From Polytrichum commune (taxonomy: Eukaryota; Streptophyta; Polytrichopsida; Polytrichales; Polytrichaceae), in contig OX485804.1 of assembly GCA_950295325.1 (NCBI GenBank), positions 67,680,033 to 67,744,032 on the forward strand: a stretch of 64,000 nt of DNA, written 5' to 3'. Position numbers and translations under genes: made by a program. A model generated the notes under the pieces. That model did not search any database and was not told the DNA's origin. It was given only the letters and a program-made list of their open reading frames with translations. This document shows positions 45,641-58,648 of the stretch, one piece after another (position 1 is the first letter of the stretch; every line of letters starts with the position of its first letter).

Positions 45641-47817
45641 CTAAGAAGAGCGGTGCTTCTTCTGAGCTGCTCCCTCCTTCGAATGGCTGCCGAGTCCACT
45701 GACGGCGGATGAGCCCCCTCTCGGCGATGCCTTCTGCAGCCGCGTGAGCATCCTCCTCATGTTTGGAGAAGGGACAATCTCATCCTCCGAGTCCGCTGCT
45801 TTCTCGGTCCGCGGTGTTCCGGATCCTGGTGTTCTGGAATCGGTACTTCGCTTTCGGACGCTCCGGATCGGGGAAGGATTGCTTCCGGTGCGCTGTTCCG
45901 GATTCTGTCCGCCCGAGATCGAGGCAGTCCGCGGATCCCTGTTGGAGGCCGCCCTTGAGGGTGGCGGAGGGAATGGGCTAACCATCTGGCAGTCCGGAGG
46001 AGACGACGGCGAGGCTTGGGTCATAGGGGCCTTCCCCCTACTCGGAGTTGCCTCTCGATCCAAAGTCTGGTGCTATATCGGCGTCCTAGCTCTGTCCGGA
46101 GTCCGGGACTGGTCCGAGGTCCGTGGGACAGGGGACTGGCCTCGTCCGGATCTAACAGACCCGGTGCTCTTCCACCTCACCTGGGGAGAGCGGATCCTTT
46201 CCGGAGCTCTTCCGGAACTAGCAGGCCGAGAGCCGCCTCCCTGCTGGCTGGGTCCTGCAGACGTCGGCGGATTCTGGACCAGGGCGATTTCACCAACCAC
46301 CTCGTAGAGGGTTCCGGTTGGTGACCCAGGCGGACCTGGATAGAGTACCCGCCGGGGTGTTCCGCTTGGCAGAACCACCTTCTGGATTTCCGCCAGGAGA
46401 TCCTTCATCGTCCGTGAGTATTTCACGAGGATGGGGAGGGTCTGCCTAGCGGAAGCGGGTTCTCCGGACTCCATCATCCGGTCGTAGAGATGCGCCTTGT
46501 TGACGATCTTTGCCGGATGCCCCACCAGCTCCGGATTCGACTGAAGACCACTGCTTGCTCCGCTTTGTACTTCCGGATCTCCTCGCTCTTCTGACTCAGC
46601 TCCTGAGTCATGGCCGCTACCTGTGCGGTGAGGTGAGCATTCTCCGTCTTGGCTTGCTCGAGCTCCTTCCTGTCCGCCCTCTTTGCCAATTCTCGGAGAA
46701 TGTTTCCGGGTCTGCAGTCGTCCAGGGCCTGGTTCGCTCCTCGGACGATGTGTTCCAGCCGGTAGTACTGGTTCTGTAGGTCCTCCAACCCCTCCTGGAC
46801 CCGCTTGAAGGGATTTTCCGGAAAGTCCCAAGCGGAGAGATCCACATTCCGCCAAGTGGTCTCCCGGCTGGGTCCGGGTTCCGGATGATGAGAGATTGGC
46901 CTCTGGAGGGTCGGCGGCGGGCTTCCAGGTGAAGAGGGAGGTGCTTCCGGAATGATGGGGTCACTAGAAGTCTCCGTCTCGAGGTCTCCGGCTTCCGGAT
47001 GGAGCTTGTAGGTGACCTTGTCCGCCGCTATCGTCAGCAGGTCCTCCTCCTCGGCCGTGATGCAGTCGAAGTGCTGATAGAGGTGCAGAATGAAGGGGGA
47101 GAGGAAGGAGGGTTTCCGGCCTATATGGGGGAGGCCCCGCCCTACTATCTCTTGAATTATCAGCCCCCAGTTCACGGGCCGGACTCCGGACATAGCTCCG
47201 AACAGGGTGTTAGCCATGGTAAGGCTAATCCGCTTCGGCTTGTTCGGGTTTAGGATGGGCAGGAGGAACTCTAACACCCTCCGCTCTCTTAGGTTCCGGC
47301 AGTTCCCGGGGTGAAAGCCGTCCTTCAGGTCCGCGTCCCCTCTAAATTTTCCAGCGAACAGGCCGTCGCGGCGGCCGGCCCATCCTTCCGTAATTCCCCT
47401 CGAAAATCCGTAGACCCTATTCCACACATCCGGAGTCCAACTATCCGGATCCCTCCTCTTGGTTCCTCACCATTGATTCCCTCTCTCGAACTTGAACTCC
47501 CGGAGAGTATCTTCCGCTCGGAGGTTCCAGGGTTTGGCGAGCAACCCCGCGCAACCCATAACCCGGAGATCCTCTGCTAGCTCCTGCAGCTCCCCGTCCT
47601 CCCTCGGAATTGTAGGGATGAGGGTTTTGAGCGGAACCGGGATGGGTTCCCTCCGATCCTCTTCCCATGCTTCCGGCATTTTCCTTTCTTCTCTCAATTT
47701 CCGTCTCAATTGCGGAAACTCTCTCCCCTCCGGATTCCCTCTTTTCCGCCTAATTGCTACAGAGTCCCGGCAAGCCAACTGCCGGTGACTGGAAAGTGCA
47801 GAGTCCCAACAATCCAA
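45641..47817 (-). pseudogene. Gag-like plant transposon protein, broken
   Basis: The reading starts at 47817. TGA at 47467-47469 and TAG at 46073-46075 interrupt it, and a frame change occurs near 46545. The middle has RVLEFLLPILNPNKPKRISLTMANTLFGAMSG, resembling the 'putative plant transposon protein' type of Gag-like ORF in plant LTR elements. A coiled coil follows (residues with EGLEDLQNQYYRLEH, ELEQAKTENAHLTAQ), then a Pro/Ser/Arg-rich basic tail ending KKHRSS. I see no zinc knuckle, protease or RT, so it is a gag-only or truncated element. High TCCGGA content sets it apart from its neighbours. Confidence 0.6.
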
Positions 47818-48654
47818 CTGCTAGCGGCTCGAAAAAAAAACACAACCTCACCATTCAAACTCTCAACAATTTGCCTCTTGTGAACAGAAAAAAAAAGTGG
47901 GAAGGAGAAGGAAGGGACCCTTAAATATTCTTCCTCCCTCTTTCTTCCCTTATTACCGTTTGGTTTAACGGAAAACGGTTGCTAACCATTTTCCAACGGT
48001 TTTCCCCCAACCGTCATAAATCCGTTGTAACCGCCACTTCTGGACCGTTGGTTAATCTTGGCGCGACCGTTACTTGTTCCGGACCATGATCAAACGGTTC
48101 CCTCCTAATCCAATTTGACGGACCGGTAATAATGCTCCTTTTTACCCTTTTTATCGCGCGGGGCGGATTTAAATTTCCCTATTTCCTAGTACAATTAATT
48201 TACCCTAAGAGACCCTATTGTCCTCATACGGGCAGGGTAAAATACAGAAAATGGATCCATATTTCCGTATTTCATTTTTTCCGTCGAATATTGGACTCCC
48301 ACAAGGGAGAGGGCGCCCGAGACCACAAACCCCTTAACCTTCTCCTACTTAGTAGGACCTTATCCTATCCACTAAACTCTCACCCCCTAAACCAACAAGA
48401 ACATGTTCTAAATCAAACATTTAAATCCAAGGCCCTTCCCCTTGCTTCATCAAACACTACACACTTAACCAAAACACTCCCTAATGTCACTAACCTTCTA
48501 ATTAACCACACAAAATAGGCTTAAGGCCTAAAACATAAATCCACACCAAGCCTCACTTTTTTTATACTTTTGATTGTTTCAATAACATCCAAGTGCAATT
48601 CTAAGTAAATTCTAAAGATAAAACAAATACGAACAACCATTTTGGGCTCATAGC
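47818..48654. other. Non-coding stretch
   Basis: It contains several AACGGTT/AACCGTT blocks (47950-48110) and A/C-rich sequence to the satellite border. No gene is seen; the frame at 48132-48518 has no recognisable features. Confidence 0.6.
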
Positions 48655-48982
48655 CTCAAATCATTTCAATCAAAATTTGGCCCTTCAGAGCACTACCTGA
48701 TGACCCTCTCGGATCCGAGAGGGTCCTACCCAGCCAATACACAACAAAGCCGAAACCGAGAACACAAGAAATATAAACTTATAGATACAAGCCTTGAACA
48801 TTACAATCAAAATCTGGCCCTTCATAGCCCTACTCCTTGACCCTCTCGGATCCGAGAGGGTCCTCCCCCAGCCCATACATGTCTAGGACTACACAGAAAA
48901 TATATCAAACATACACTTAAACATACATGCCTTAAACATTTCAATCAAAATTTGGCCCTTCATAGTCCTCCTCCTTGACCCT
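48655..48982. repeat. BamHI-palindrome satellite array 3, first segment
   Basis: Two full units and a third cut inside the left arm of its palindrome by a solo LTR. The array resumes at 49888. Confidence 0.9.
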
Positions 48983-49887
48983 TGTGAGGCCAAACCCACC
49001 ACCCTTAAGCGTCCTAGTCCGGGTGATGGTTTTGAAAATTACATGTGTCATACCAAAGCTCGTGGTAACATGGAATATACTTCCATCTCAACAAGCTCCC
49101 AACTCACTTGAAATCATGATGTTTTATTAATGCTAGTCTCTTTAAAAGATTAAGCATTGGCTTTCTCAAGGGTCGACCAACTACTACACTTAACCTTACT
49201 AAGTCCCCTACAAATTTCTATGAATTCTACTGATTCCACTAATCATTCTACTAATTCCCACACAACTCTAATTCTAAAACTCAATTCTATGAGAGGAACA
49301 ACAAGAGGGAGAGAGAGAAAATGAGAGGAGAAGGAAGAGGGTAAAGGGGCCTTGTATGAACCTCTCCCCTTTACCCACACTGCCCTCTCAATACAACATG
49401 CTCATGTGCCCACACACACGTGTGCACCCACACGTGCAAGATGGAAGAGCGCGAAGGAAGAGAGAGTGAATATGAACAAAAGTGAATGAACAAGGTGAGA
49501 GAAAGAAATATATAGGGGAAGGGAAGGGAAGGGATGAGCACCCCTCAAAGCTCAAAATAAGCCCCTCGATCCTCTCTTACTTCGTAGGCGCTTATCCTAT
49601 CCGCTAAGCCTTCAACTCTTAAACCAACAAGATGGATCCCAATTCAAATATTTAAACTCAAGGAGCTCCCCTTGGTCCACCACATGCTACACTCACCTAA
49701 CCAAAGAACTTCTTTCATGCCGCTAAGCTTCTAATTAACTACACCACATAAGCCTAAGGCCTAAACATAACTTCACACCAAGCCTCACTCTTTTTATATT
49801 TTTGAAGATAATCATACAACATCAAAATGTAACTCCTAATGATTTCAAAGGATTAATAACACATGTGGACACCATTTTGGGCTCACA
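48983..49887 (-). mobile_element. Solo LTR of the TGTGAGCCC family (905 bp, short form)
   Basis: It starts TGTGAGGCC and ends GGGCTCACA, with an exact 5-bp duplication ACCCT (48978-48982 and 49888-49892). It is the reverse complement of the family members at 50461 and 56333 at both ends but much shorter, so it is an internally deleted variant. It has no coding content. Confidence 0.85.
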
Positions 49888-50460
49888 ACCCTCTCGGATC
49901 CGAGAGGGTTCTACCCTAGCCCATCCATAACTAGGCCGAAACAGAAAACATAAACATAACATACATGCCTCAAATCATTTCAATCAAAACCAGGCCCTTC
50001 AGAGCAGTACCCGATGACCCTCTCGGATCCGAGAGCGTCCTACCCAATCCAATATATAAGTGGGCCGACACAGAAAACATATCAAACATACACTTAAACA
50101 TACATGCCTCAAATCATTTCAATCAAACTCTGGCCCTTCAAAGCCCTTCTCCTGGACCCTCTCGGATCCGAGAGGGTCCTACCCAATCCAATACATAAGT
50201 GGGCCGACACAGAAAACATATCAAACATACACTTAAACATACATGCCTCAAATCATTTCAATCAAAATCAGGCCCCTCAAAGCCCTTCTCCTTGACCCTC
50301 TCGTATCCAAGAAGGTCGTACCCAATCCAATACATAAATGGGCCGACACAGAAAACATATCAAACATACACTTAAACATACATGCCTCAAATCATTTCAA
50401 TCAAACTCTGGCCCTTCAAAGCCTTTTTCGTGGAGCCTCTCGGATCCGGGAGGGTCCTAC
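49888..50460. repeat. BamHI-palindrome satellite array 3, second segment
   Basis: Five palindromes; later units have the CAATCCAATACATAAGTGGGCC spacer. It is interrupted at 50460 just after a palindrome right arm and resumes at 52057. Confidence 0.9.
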
Positions 50461-52056
50461 TGTGAACCCAAAATGGTGCCCACATGTGGTGATTAATTCT
50501 TTGAAACCAATTTTAGTTAGACTTTGAAGTGTTATGATTGTTCACAAAAATATAAAAAGAGTGAAGTGTGGTATGGATTTAAGTTTAGACATTAGGTGGT
50601 GTTGTGTGATTGTTTCAAGGTTTAAGTTCAATGAGGGAATGCCTTGACTAGGTGAGTATGGAGCAAGGTGAGGCAAGGTGAGCTCCGCGGGTTAAATGCC
50701 CACATTAGGATCCACCTTGTTAGTTTAGGAAGGGAAAGGCCTTGTGGATGGGATGAGTCCCTACTTAGGAGGAAAGGGTTAAGGGGTTGTAATTGGAGGT
50801 GCTAATTCCCTCACCCTATCCTTACCTCATTCTCCCTCTCTCCCTCTTGGCTACTTAAGACTTCCCTCTTTCATTTTTCCTCTCTCTTTTCTCTCTTCAA
50901 GTTTGCTCATCCTCCACTCTTTTGAGTGTGAAGGTGTGTAGGAACACATGGGGGAGCATGTGTGATTAGTGGGTCACATGTGGTTTAGGATTTAACCCCA
51001 AAGAAGTTTAGTCAATTGGGCACTAGTTCATTGATCATTAGTTCTTAGATGCTAGAGGCTTATGGTTAATTTAGTCTAAAGCTAGCTTAGTCTTGGTTGT
51101 TCTTACGTTCTTAGGATTAGTGAGTGCTTAGGGTTTAAATACTTAGTAGAAGGAGCTGGGTTAAGGTCCCAGCTGAGAACCAAACTGGACTGCACCAGTT
51201 TGCTGAACTGCCCAGCAGCAAAGGCTTACTGGGACTGCACCGGTTTGCTGAACTGCCCAGCAGCGAAGGCTTACTGGGACTGCACCGAGTTACTGGGATT
51301 ACCGGCAGTGAAGGCTGGCTGGACTGCACCGGGTTACTGGGATTACCAGCAACTAAGGCTTACTGGACTGCACCGGTTTACTGAACTGCCCAGCAGATAA
51401 GGCTTACTGGGACTGCACCGAGTTACTGGGATTACCGGCAGCTAAGGCTTACTGGATTGCACCGGTTTACTGAACTGCCCATCAGCTAAGGCTTACTGGA
51501 CTACTCAAACTGCCGAAGCATTTAACTAGTGGAAGCTGCATTAATCAAGCTAGGATTAAACTGGTCACACGGAGGAGCCACTTAATGGTTGCATTTAGGA
51601 GATAGCTCAAGTAAAACATATAAAAGATGAATAGTTGAACTCATTATAGTAGGGTTGTATGTGTGGTTGGGTGTGACTAAGTATACCTAACATTGGGAAG
51701 AGAGAATAGTGTTTTTGAACACTTGAGACTTCTCTATTCACTAAATTAAGTACACGAGTTGATGGACAATATTAAGGACTCTGGTGATGGCCAAACAAAG
51801 GAAGTCAAAACCAAGGGTGCAAAGAGAATCTCTTTAAGGGCATGCGTGGCCAAGGCCGCGGGTTGGACCCTTGAAAAATCAAATTCCACCACGAGCCAAG
51901 AGGTTCAAAATAATAAAGCAAGTTGAGTTAAGATGAAGTGAGTACCTTGGACATGCGAGCTACATAGCAATCCACATTTGGTGTTATGAAGTGAATGTGA
52001 TTCTCAAAACCATCACCCGGACTAGGATGCTAAAGGGTGGTGGGTTTGGCCTTACA
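50461..52056 (+). mobile_element. Solo LTR of the TGTGAGCCC family (1596 bp)
   Basis: It starts TGTGAACCC and ends GGCCTTACA, with an exact 5-bp duplication CCTAC (50456-50460 and 52057-52061). At 51180-51510 it holds a degenerate tandem repeat (ACTGCACCGGTTTACTGAACTGCC-like units of about 45-60 bp). There is no gene. Orientation is arbitrary, set by the TGTGAGCCC end. Confidence 0.88.
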
Positions 52057-54150
52057 CCTACCCAATCCAATACATAAGTGGGCCGACACAGAAAACATAT
52101 CAAACATACACTTAAACATACATGCCTCAAATCATTTCAATCAAACTCTGGCCCTTCAAAGCCCTTCTCCTGGACCCTCTCGGATCCGAGAGGGTCGTAC
52201 CCAATCCAATACATAAGTGGGCCGACACAGAAAACATATCAAACATACACTTAAACATACATGCCTCAACTCATTTCAATCAAACTCTGGCCCTTCAAAA
52301 CCCTTCTCCTGGACCCTCTCGGATCCGAGAGGGTCGTACCCAATCCAATACATAAGTGGGCCGACACAGAAAACATATCAAACATACACTTAAACATACA
52401 TGCCTCAAATCATTTCAATCAAACTCTGGCCCTTCAAAGCCCTTCTCCTGGACCCTCTCAGATCCGAGAGGGTCGTACCCAATCCAATACATAAGTGGGC
52501 CGACACAGAAAACATATCAAACATACACTTAAACATACATGCCTCAAATCATTTCAATCAAACTCTGGCCCTTCAAAGCCCTTCTCCTGGACCCTCTCGG
52601 ATCCGAGAGGGTCCTACCCAATCCAATACATAAGTGGGCCGACACAGAAAACATATCAAACATACACTTAAACATACATGCCTCAAATCATTTCAATCAA
52701 ACTCTGGCCCTTCAAAGCCCTTCTCCTGGACCCTCTCAGATCCGAGAGGGTTGTACCCAATCCAATACATAAGTGGGCCGACACAGAAAACATATCAAAC
52801 ATACACTTAAACATACATGCCTCAACTCATTTCAATCAAAATCAGGCCCCTCAAAGCCCTTCTCCTGGACCCTCTCGGATTTGAGAGGGTCCTACCCAGT
52901 CCCATACAAAGCTAGGCCGAAACAGAAAAGATATCAAACATACACTTAAACATACATACCTCAAATCATTTCAATGAAAATCTGGCCTTTCAAAGCACTA
53001 CTCCTTCACCCTCTCCGATCGGAGAGGGTCCTACCCAATCCAATACATAAGTGGGCCGACACAGAAAACATATCAAACATACACTTAAACATACATGCCT
53101 CAAATCATTTCAATCGAACTCTGGCCCTACAAAGCCCTTCTCCTGGACCCTCTTGGATCTGAGAGGGTCCTACCCAATCCAATACATAAGTGGGCCGACA
53201 CAGAAAACATATCAAACATACACTTAAACATACATGCCTCAAATCATTTCAATCGAACTCTGGCCCTACAAAGCCCTTCTCCTGGACCCTCTCGGATCCG
53301 AGAGGGTCCTACCCAATCCCATATACAACAAGGCCGAAACCGAGAACGCAACCAATATATACTCATAGATACATGCCTTAAACATTTCAATTAAAATCTG
53401 GCCCTTCATAGCCGTACTCCTTGACCCTCTCGGATCTGAGAGGGTCTTCCCCCATCCACTATACAACAAGGCCAAAACAGAAAACATATCAAACATACAC
53501 CTAAACATACATGCCTCAAAATATTTGAATAAAAATCTAGCCCTTCAAAGCCCTACTCCTTGACCCTCTCGGATCCGAAAGGGTCCTACCCAATCGCATA
53601 CATAACTAGGCTGAAACCGAAAACATATGAAATATAAACTTAAACATACATGCCTTAGAACATTTCTATCAAATCTGGCCTTTCAAAGCACTACCCGATG
53701 ACCCTCTCGGATCCAAGAGGGTCCCTCGCCAACCCATACACAACAATGCCGAAACAGAAAACATATCAACATACACTTAAACATACATGCCTCAAATCAT
53801 TTCAATCGGAATCTGGCCTTCCAAAGCCCTTCTTCTTGACCCTCTCCGATCCGAGAGGGTCCTACCCAACCAAACACAACAAGGCCGAAACCGAGAACAC
53901 AAGCAATATATACTTATAGATACATGCCTTAAACATTTCAATCAAAATCTGGCCCTTCATAGCCCTACTCCTTGACCCTCTCGGATTCGAGAGGGTTTTA
54001 CCCCAGCCACTACACAATAATGCCGAACCAGAGAACATATCAAACATACACTTAAACATACATGCCTCAAATCATTTCAATCAAAATTTGGCCATTAGGA
54101 GGAAACATCAATGACCCTCTCGGATCCGAGAGGGTCCTATTCCTAAGACA
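52057..54150. repeat. BamHI-palindrome satellite array 3, third segment
   Basis: About 15 units. Five or more consecutive units in 52060-52890 are near-identical at exactly 139 bp, while units after 52900 are diverged. The repeated open frames (52122, 52261, 52400...) are shadows of one repeat. Confidence 0.93.
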
Positions 54151-54865
54151 TAAGGAATATCTAGTTCACAGCATTCACCTCCATTTTTGGTCTCTTGTCT
54201 GCATCCCAATACCTATCCGAGCTTGTCCACACGAGCTTCTCAATTCAAAACCCTAACCCTCAATTGAAAAACTAGTCCTCATGGCCCACCCGGTCCTCAT
54301 GGCCGACTAACTATAAGCCGAAATGACATAGACAAGTGAATCTTTGTATCACCAAAAATTCCCCACCCTTCGATTTCGTCCTAGCCCGAATGAAAAAATT
54401 ATAATGACACGTAGAAAATCCTCCCTCGGTAATTCAATGTATGATTCCAATATACCCTTGGAATATACACAACTTGACTAATCTCACACTATGTCATCTT
54501 ATATTCCTTAACTTCAAGTAAGGTCACATCCTTAGCCTTCTCCAATGTCCACCCGGCCGCCTTGGCTATGTCTGCCTTCAATGATTTCCCTCGTGTGAAT
54601 CGAGTCCTCGCCGTTGATTCCACACTACTGCACGAACCTTCGCTTGTTGATTCCATGAAGCACATAAGTTTAAATATTAACAAATACTTGTGTAGCTTAT
54701 GGTGGCCTCTCCTTCACAGACCTTCACAGACCTTCACAGACCTTCACATTCCATTACTAAGTTCAACCTCAATGGTCAATCACCAATACATTCAAAAGTT
54801 ACACACCCCTTCCTACCTAATGAATCCAACACTTTAAGTCTAAATATCATAACTCAAAACTATAA
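54151..54865. other. Non-coding stretch after the satellite
   Basis: It starts with satellite decay, then CTAGTCCTCATGGCC blocks related to the 96-bp repeat at 57968. It also holds a CTTCACAGAC short tandem near 54710-54745. The frame at 54489-54683 (minus) is not recognisable as a gene. Confidence 0.5.
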
Positions 54866-55400
54866 GAATGTGTCACTATTTTTTTGGAAGTTTGGACATA
54901 GTCTCGGTTTTTTGGCTCTCAAAAATTCATATGAAGTCCAAAAAATGAGTTCTTGATATCCATGGATAGGTAATGAAGTCCTCTACATGAATATGCAATA
55001 ATATTTCTACTGCCACAAAGTATATGGTCGTAATTCTACGCTGTTCTCTTTGAATCTGCATTTTTTCACTATTTTTTGGAAGTTTGGACATAGTCTCGGT
55101 TTTTTTGCTCTCAAAAATTTATATGAAGTCCAAAAAATGAGTTCTTGGTGTCCATGGATAGGTAATGAAGTCCTCTACATGAATATGCAATAATATTTTT
55201 ACTGCCACAAAGTGTATGGTCGCAATTCTACGCTGTTCCCTTTGAATCTGCACTTTTTCACTAGTTTTTGGAAGTTTGGACATAGTCTCGGTTTTTTGGC
55301 TCTCAAAAATTCATATGAAGTCCAAAAAATGAGTTCTTAGTATCCATGGGTAGATAATGAAGTCTTCTACATGAATATGCAATAATGAATGCCTTGAGTT
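54866..55400. repeat. ~192-bp tandem repeat, three copies
   Basis: Units start near 54880, 55071 and 55263 with TTTGGAAGTTTGGACATAG, then GTTTTTTGGCTCTCAAAAA and CCACAAAGT. The third is truncated. No coding content. Confidence 0.82.
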
Positions 55401-56232
55401 TAAAACACATCTAATAATGTAAGGCTAATCTTCAAGACTAATTGATCTTGACTCTTCACCTTATAACCTCGTATACGTACGTGTTTCTCTCTTACTCCAC
55501 ACACACACAAGTTCACCTACTTCAATAATGTAACTTTGTAAGTCCAACAAAACTAAATATTCCAATAAGAGACTTTGCACATCCGCATAAGTATAAGGCT
55601 AATCAATATAAATTCAAGTATTCAAACAAAGCCATAAATTGAACTTTAAATCATTCACGTCCAACTATTACTAACAAGAGGTCAAGCCCTCTTCAAGGCC
55701 AACTAGCCTTGGCTCCTAACTTTACACCCATGCACACACACGTGCTCTTATCTTGCTTTCCACGCACCCACACTTATAACACGTGGGGTGCCAAGGAGCA
55801 CAAAGGAAAGAGATGATGAGTAAGGGAAGAACGAGGTCTTAAATAGCAAAGAGGAGGAGAGGGCATGAGGTAAGGATAGGGTGAGAGGATTAGAGCCTTC
55901 AATCACAACCCCTTAACATTCTCCTTCTAAATAGGGACTCATCCCATCCACAAGGCTCTTCGATTCCTAAACCAACAAGGTGGATCCTAATGTGGGTATT
56001 TAACCCGCGGATCCCTTCTCGCCTCACCTTACTCCATACTTACCTAGTTAAAACATTACCTCATTGAACTTAAACCTTAAGACAATCACACAACACCCCC
56101 TAATGTCTAAACTTAATTCACACCACACTTCAGTCTTTTTATATTTTTGTGAATAATTAATAACCGTTAAAACATAACTTCTAATGGTCTCAAAGACTTA
56201 AGAACACATGTAAACACCATTTTGGGCTCACA
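55400..56232 (-). mobile_element. Partial LTR of the TGTGAGCCC family
   Basis: The right end CACCATTTTGGGCTCACA and the preceding ~550 bp match the reverse complement of the 56333 copy (CACCACACTT, CGCGGATCCC, CCACATGTGT blocks). The left border is not clear and no TSD could be assigned. Confidence 0.6.
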
Positions 56233-56332
56233 CTTTGCTACACATACATGCCTCACAACATTCACCTCAACAACTATGCCGAGCTAGTCCACACTAGTGA
56301 TATGTATTCAATTCAAAAACCATATACCTCAA

Positions 56333-57967
56333 TGTGAGCCCAAAATGGTGTCCACATGTGTTGATTAACCCTTTGAAACCATTTTTAGTTAGACTTTGAT
56401 GTGTTATGATTATTCACAAAAATATAAAAATAGTGAAGTGTGGTATGGATTTAAGTTTAGACATTACGGGGTGTTGTGTGATTGTCTCAAGGTTTAAGTT
56501 CAATGAGGGAATGCCTTGACTAGGTGAGTATGGAGCAAGGTGAGGCAAGGTGAGCTCCGCGGGTTAAATGCCCACATTAGGATCCACCTTGTTAGTTTAG
56601 GAAGGGAAAGGCCTTGTGGATGGGATGAGTCCCTACTTAGGAGGAAAGGATTAAGGGGTTGTGATTGGAGGCTCTAATCCTCTCACCCTATCCTTACCTC
56701 ATGCCCTCTCTCCTTCTTTGCTACTTAAGACTTCCCTCTCTCTTTCCTCTCTTCAAGTTTGCTCACTCTTCCACTCTCTTGAGTGTGAAGGTGTGTAGGA
56801 ACATATGTAGGAGCATGTGTGATTAGTGGGTCACATGTGGTTTAGGATTTAACCCCAAAGAAGTTTAGTCAATTGGGCACTCGTTCATTAATCATTAGTT
56901 CTTAGATGCTAGAGGCTTATGGTTAATTTAGTCTAAAGCTAGCTTAGTCTTGTTTGTTCTTACATTCTTAGGATTAGTTGAGTGCTTATGGTTTAAGTAC
57001 TTAGTAGAGGGCTTATGGGTTAAGAACTTAAGGTCCCAGCTGAGAACCAAACTGGGACTGCACCGGTTTACTAGACTGCCTGCAGCGAAGGCTTACTTGG
57101 ACTACACCGGTTTACTGGACTGCCAACAACGAAGGCTTACTGGGACTGCACCGGTTTAATGGACTGCCAACAGCGAAGGCTTACTGGGGCTACCAGCAAC
57201 GAAGGCTTACTGGGGCTGCCAGCAACGAAGGCTTACTGGGACTACCAGCAGCGAAGGTTTACTGGGACTGCACCGGTTTATTGGACTGCCAGCAGCGAAG
57301 GCTTACTGGACTACCAGCAGCGAAGGCTTACTAGGACTGCAGGCAACTAAGGCCTACTGGGCTACTGGACTACTCAAATTGCCGAAGCATTTAACTAGTG
57401 GGAGCTGCATTAATCAAGCTAGGATTAAACTGGTCACTCGGAGGAGCCACTTAATGGGGATAGGGTAGTGGCCACCAATTGAGGTGCTCGGCTCTAAAGT
57501 TGCATTTAGGAGATAGCTCAAGTAAAACATTAAAAAGATGAGTAGTTGAACTCATTAGAGTATGGTTGTGTGTGTGGTTTTGTGTGACCAAGTGTACCTA
57601 ACATTGGGAAGAGAGAATAGTGTTTTTGAACACTTGAGACTTCTCTATTCACTAAATTAAGTACACGAGTTGATGGAAAATATTAAGGACCCGGTGATGG
57701 CCAAACAAAGGAAGTCAAAACCAAGGGTGCAGGGAGAATCTCTTTAAGGGCATGCGTGGCCAAGGCCGCGGGTTGGACCCTTGAAAAATCAAATTCCACC
57801 ACGAGCCAAGAGGCTCAAAATAATAAAGCAAGTTGAGTTAAGATGAAGTGAGTACCTTGGACATGGGAGCCACATAGCAATTCACATTATGGTGTTATGA
57901 AGTGAATATGATTCTCAAAACCATCACCCGGACTAGGACGCTTAAGGGTGGTGGGTTTGGCCTCACA
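56333..57967 (+). mobile_element. Solo LTR of the TGTGAGCCC family (1635 bp)
   Basis: It starts TGTGAGCCC and ends GGCCTCACA, with an exact 5-bp duplication CTCAA (56328-56332 and 57968-57972). It is closely similar to 50461-52056 throughout, with a different number of ACTGCACCGGTTTA units (57050-57360) and a ~50-bp indel near 57460. Confidence 0.88.
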
Positions 57968-58640
57968 CTCAATTCGGAAACTATTCCTTATGGCCTAGCC
58001 GGCACTATCAACCGAACTAGTGCACCCAAGTTTACCTTATCTACTCGTACAACATACACTACCTTCAATTCAAAATCTAGTCCTTATGTCCTTTCCGGCA
58101 CTATCAACCGAACTAGTGCACCCAAGTTTACCTTATCTACTCGTACAACATACACTACCTTCAATTCAAAATCTAGTCCTTATGTCCTTTCCGGCACTAT
58201 CAACCGAACTAGTGCCCCCAGGTTTGCCCTATCTACTCATACAACATACACTACCTTCAATTCAATATCTAGTCCTTATGTCCTTTCCGGCACTATGAAC
58301 CAGTGGACACAAGTTTTCCCTATCTACTCATACAACGTACCCTACCTTCAATTCAAAATATAGTCCTTAGGTCCTTTCCGGCACTATGAACCGAACTAGT
58401 GGACACAATTTTTCCCTATCTACTCATACAACGTACACTACCTTCAATTCAATATCTAGTCCTTAGGTCCTTTCCGGCACTATGAACCAAACTAGTGGAC
58501 ACAAGGTTTCCCTATCTGCTCCTACAACATACACTAACTTCAATTCAAAATATGGTCATTTTGTCCTACCCGACACTAACAATCGAACTAGTCTACACAT
58601 TGAACATATACAACCTTGAATTCACAATGTAGTCCTCAAG
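57968..58640. repeat. 96-bp tandem repeat, about six units
   Basis: TCCTTATGTCCTTTCCGGCACTAT recurs at 58081, 58177 and 58273 (96 bp apart), then more diverged. 96 is divisible by three, so one frame (57902-58363) stays open with a 32-residue repeat. There is no start context or conserved domain, so I do not call it a gene. Confidence 0.85.
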
Positions 58641-58648
58641 CCCTCAAT

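Noticed and set aside
48132-48518. 128-codon plus ORF
   Set aside because: No domain, biased composition and no splice or start context; not supported as a gene.
57902-58363. Repeat protein with 32-residue period
   Set aside because: It follows from a 96-bp tandem repeat beginning outside any gene context and decays after four units.
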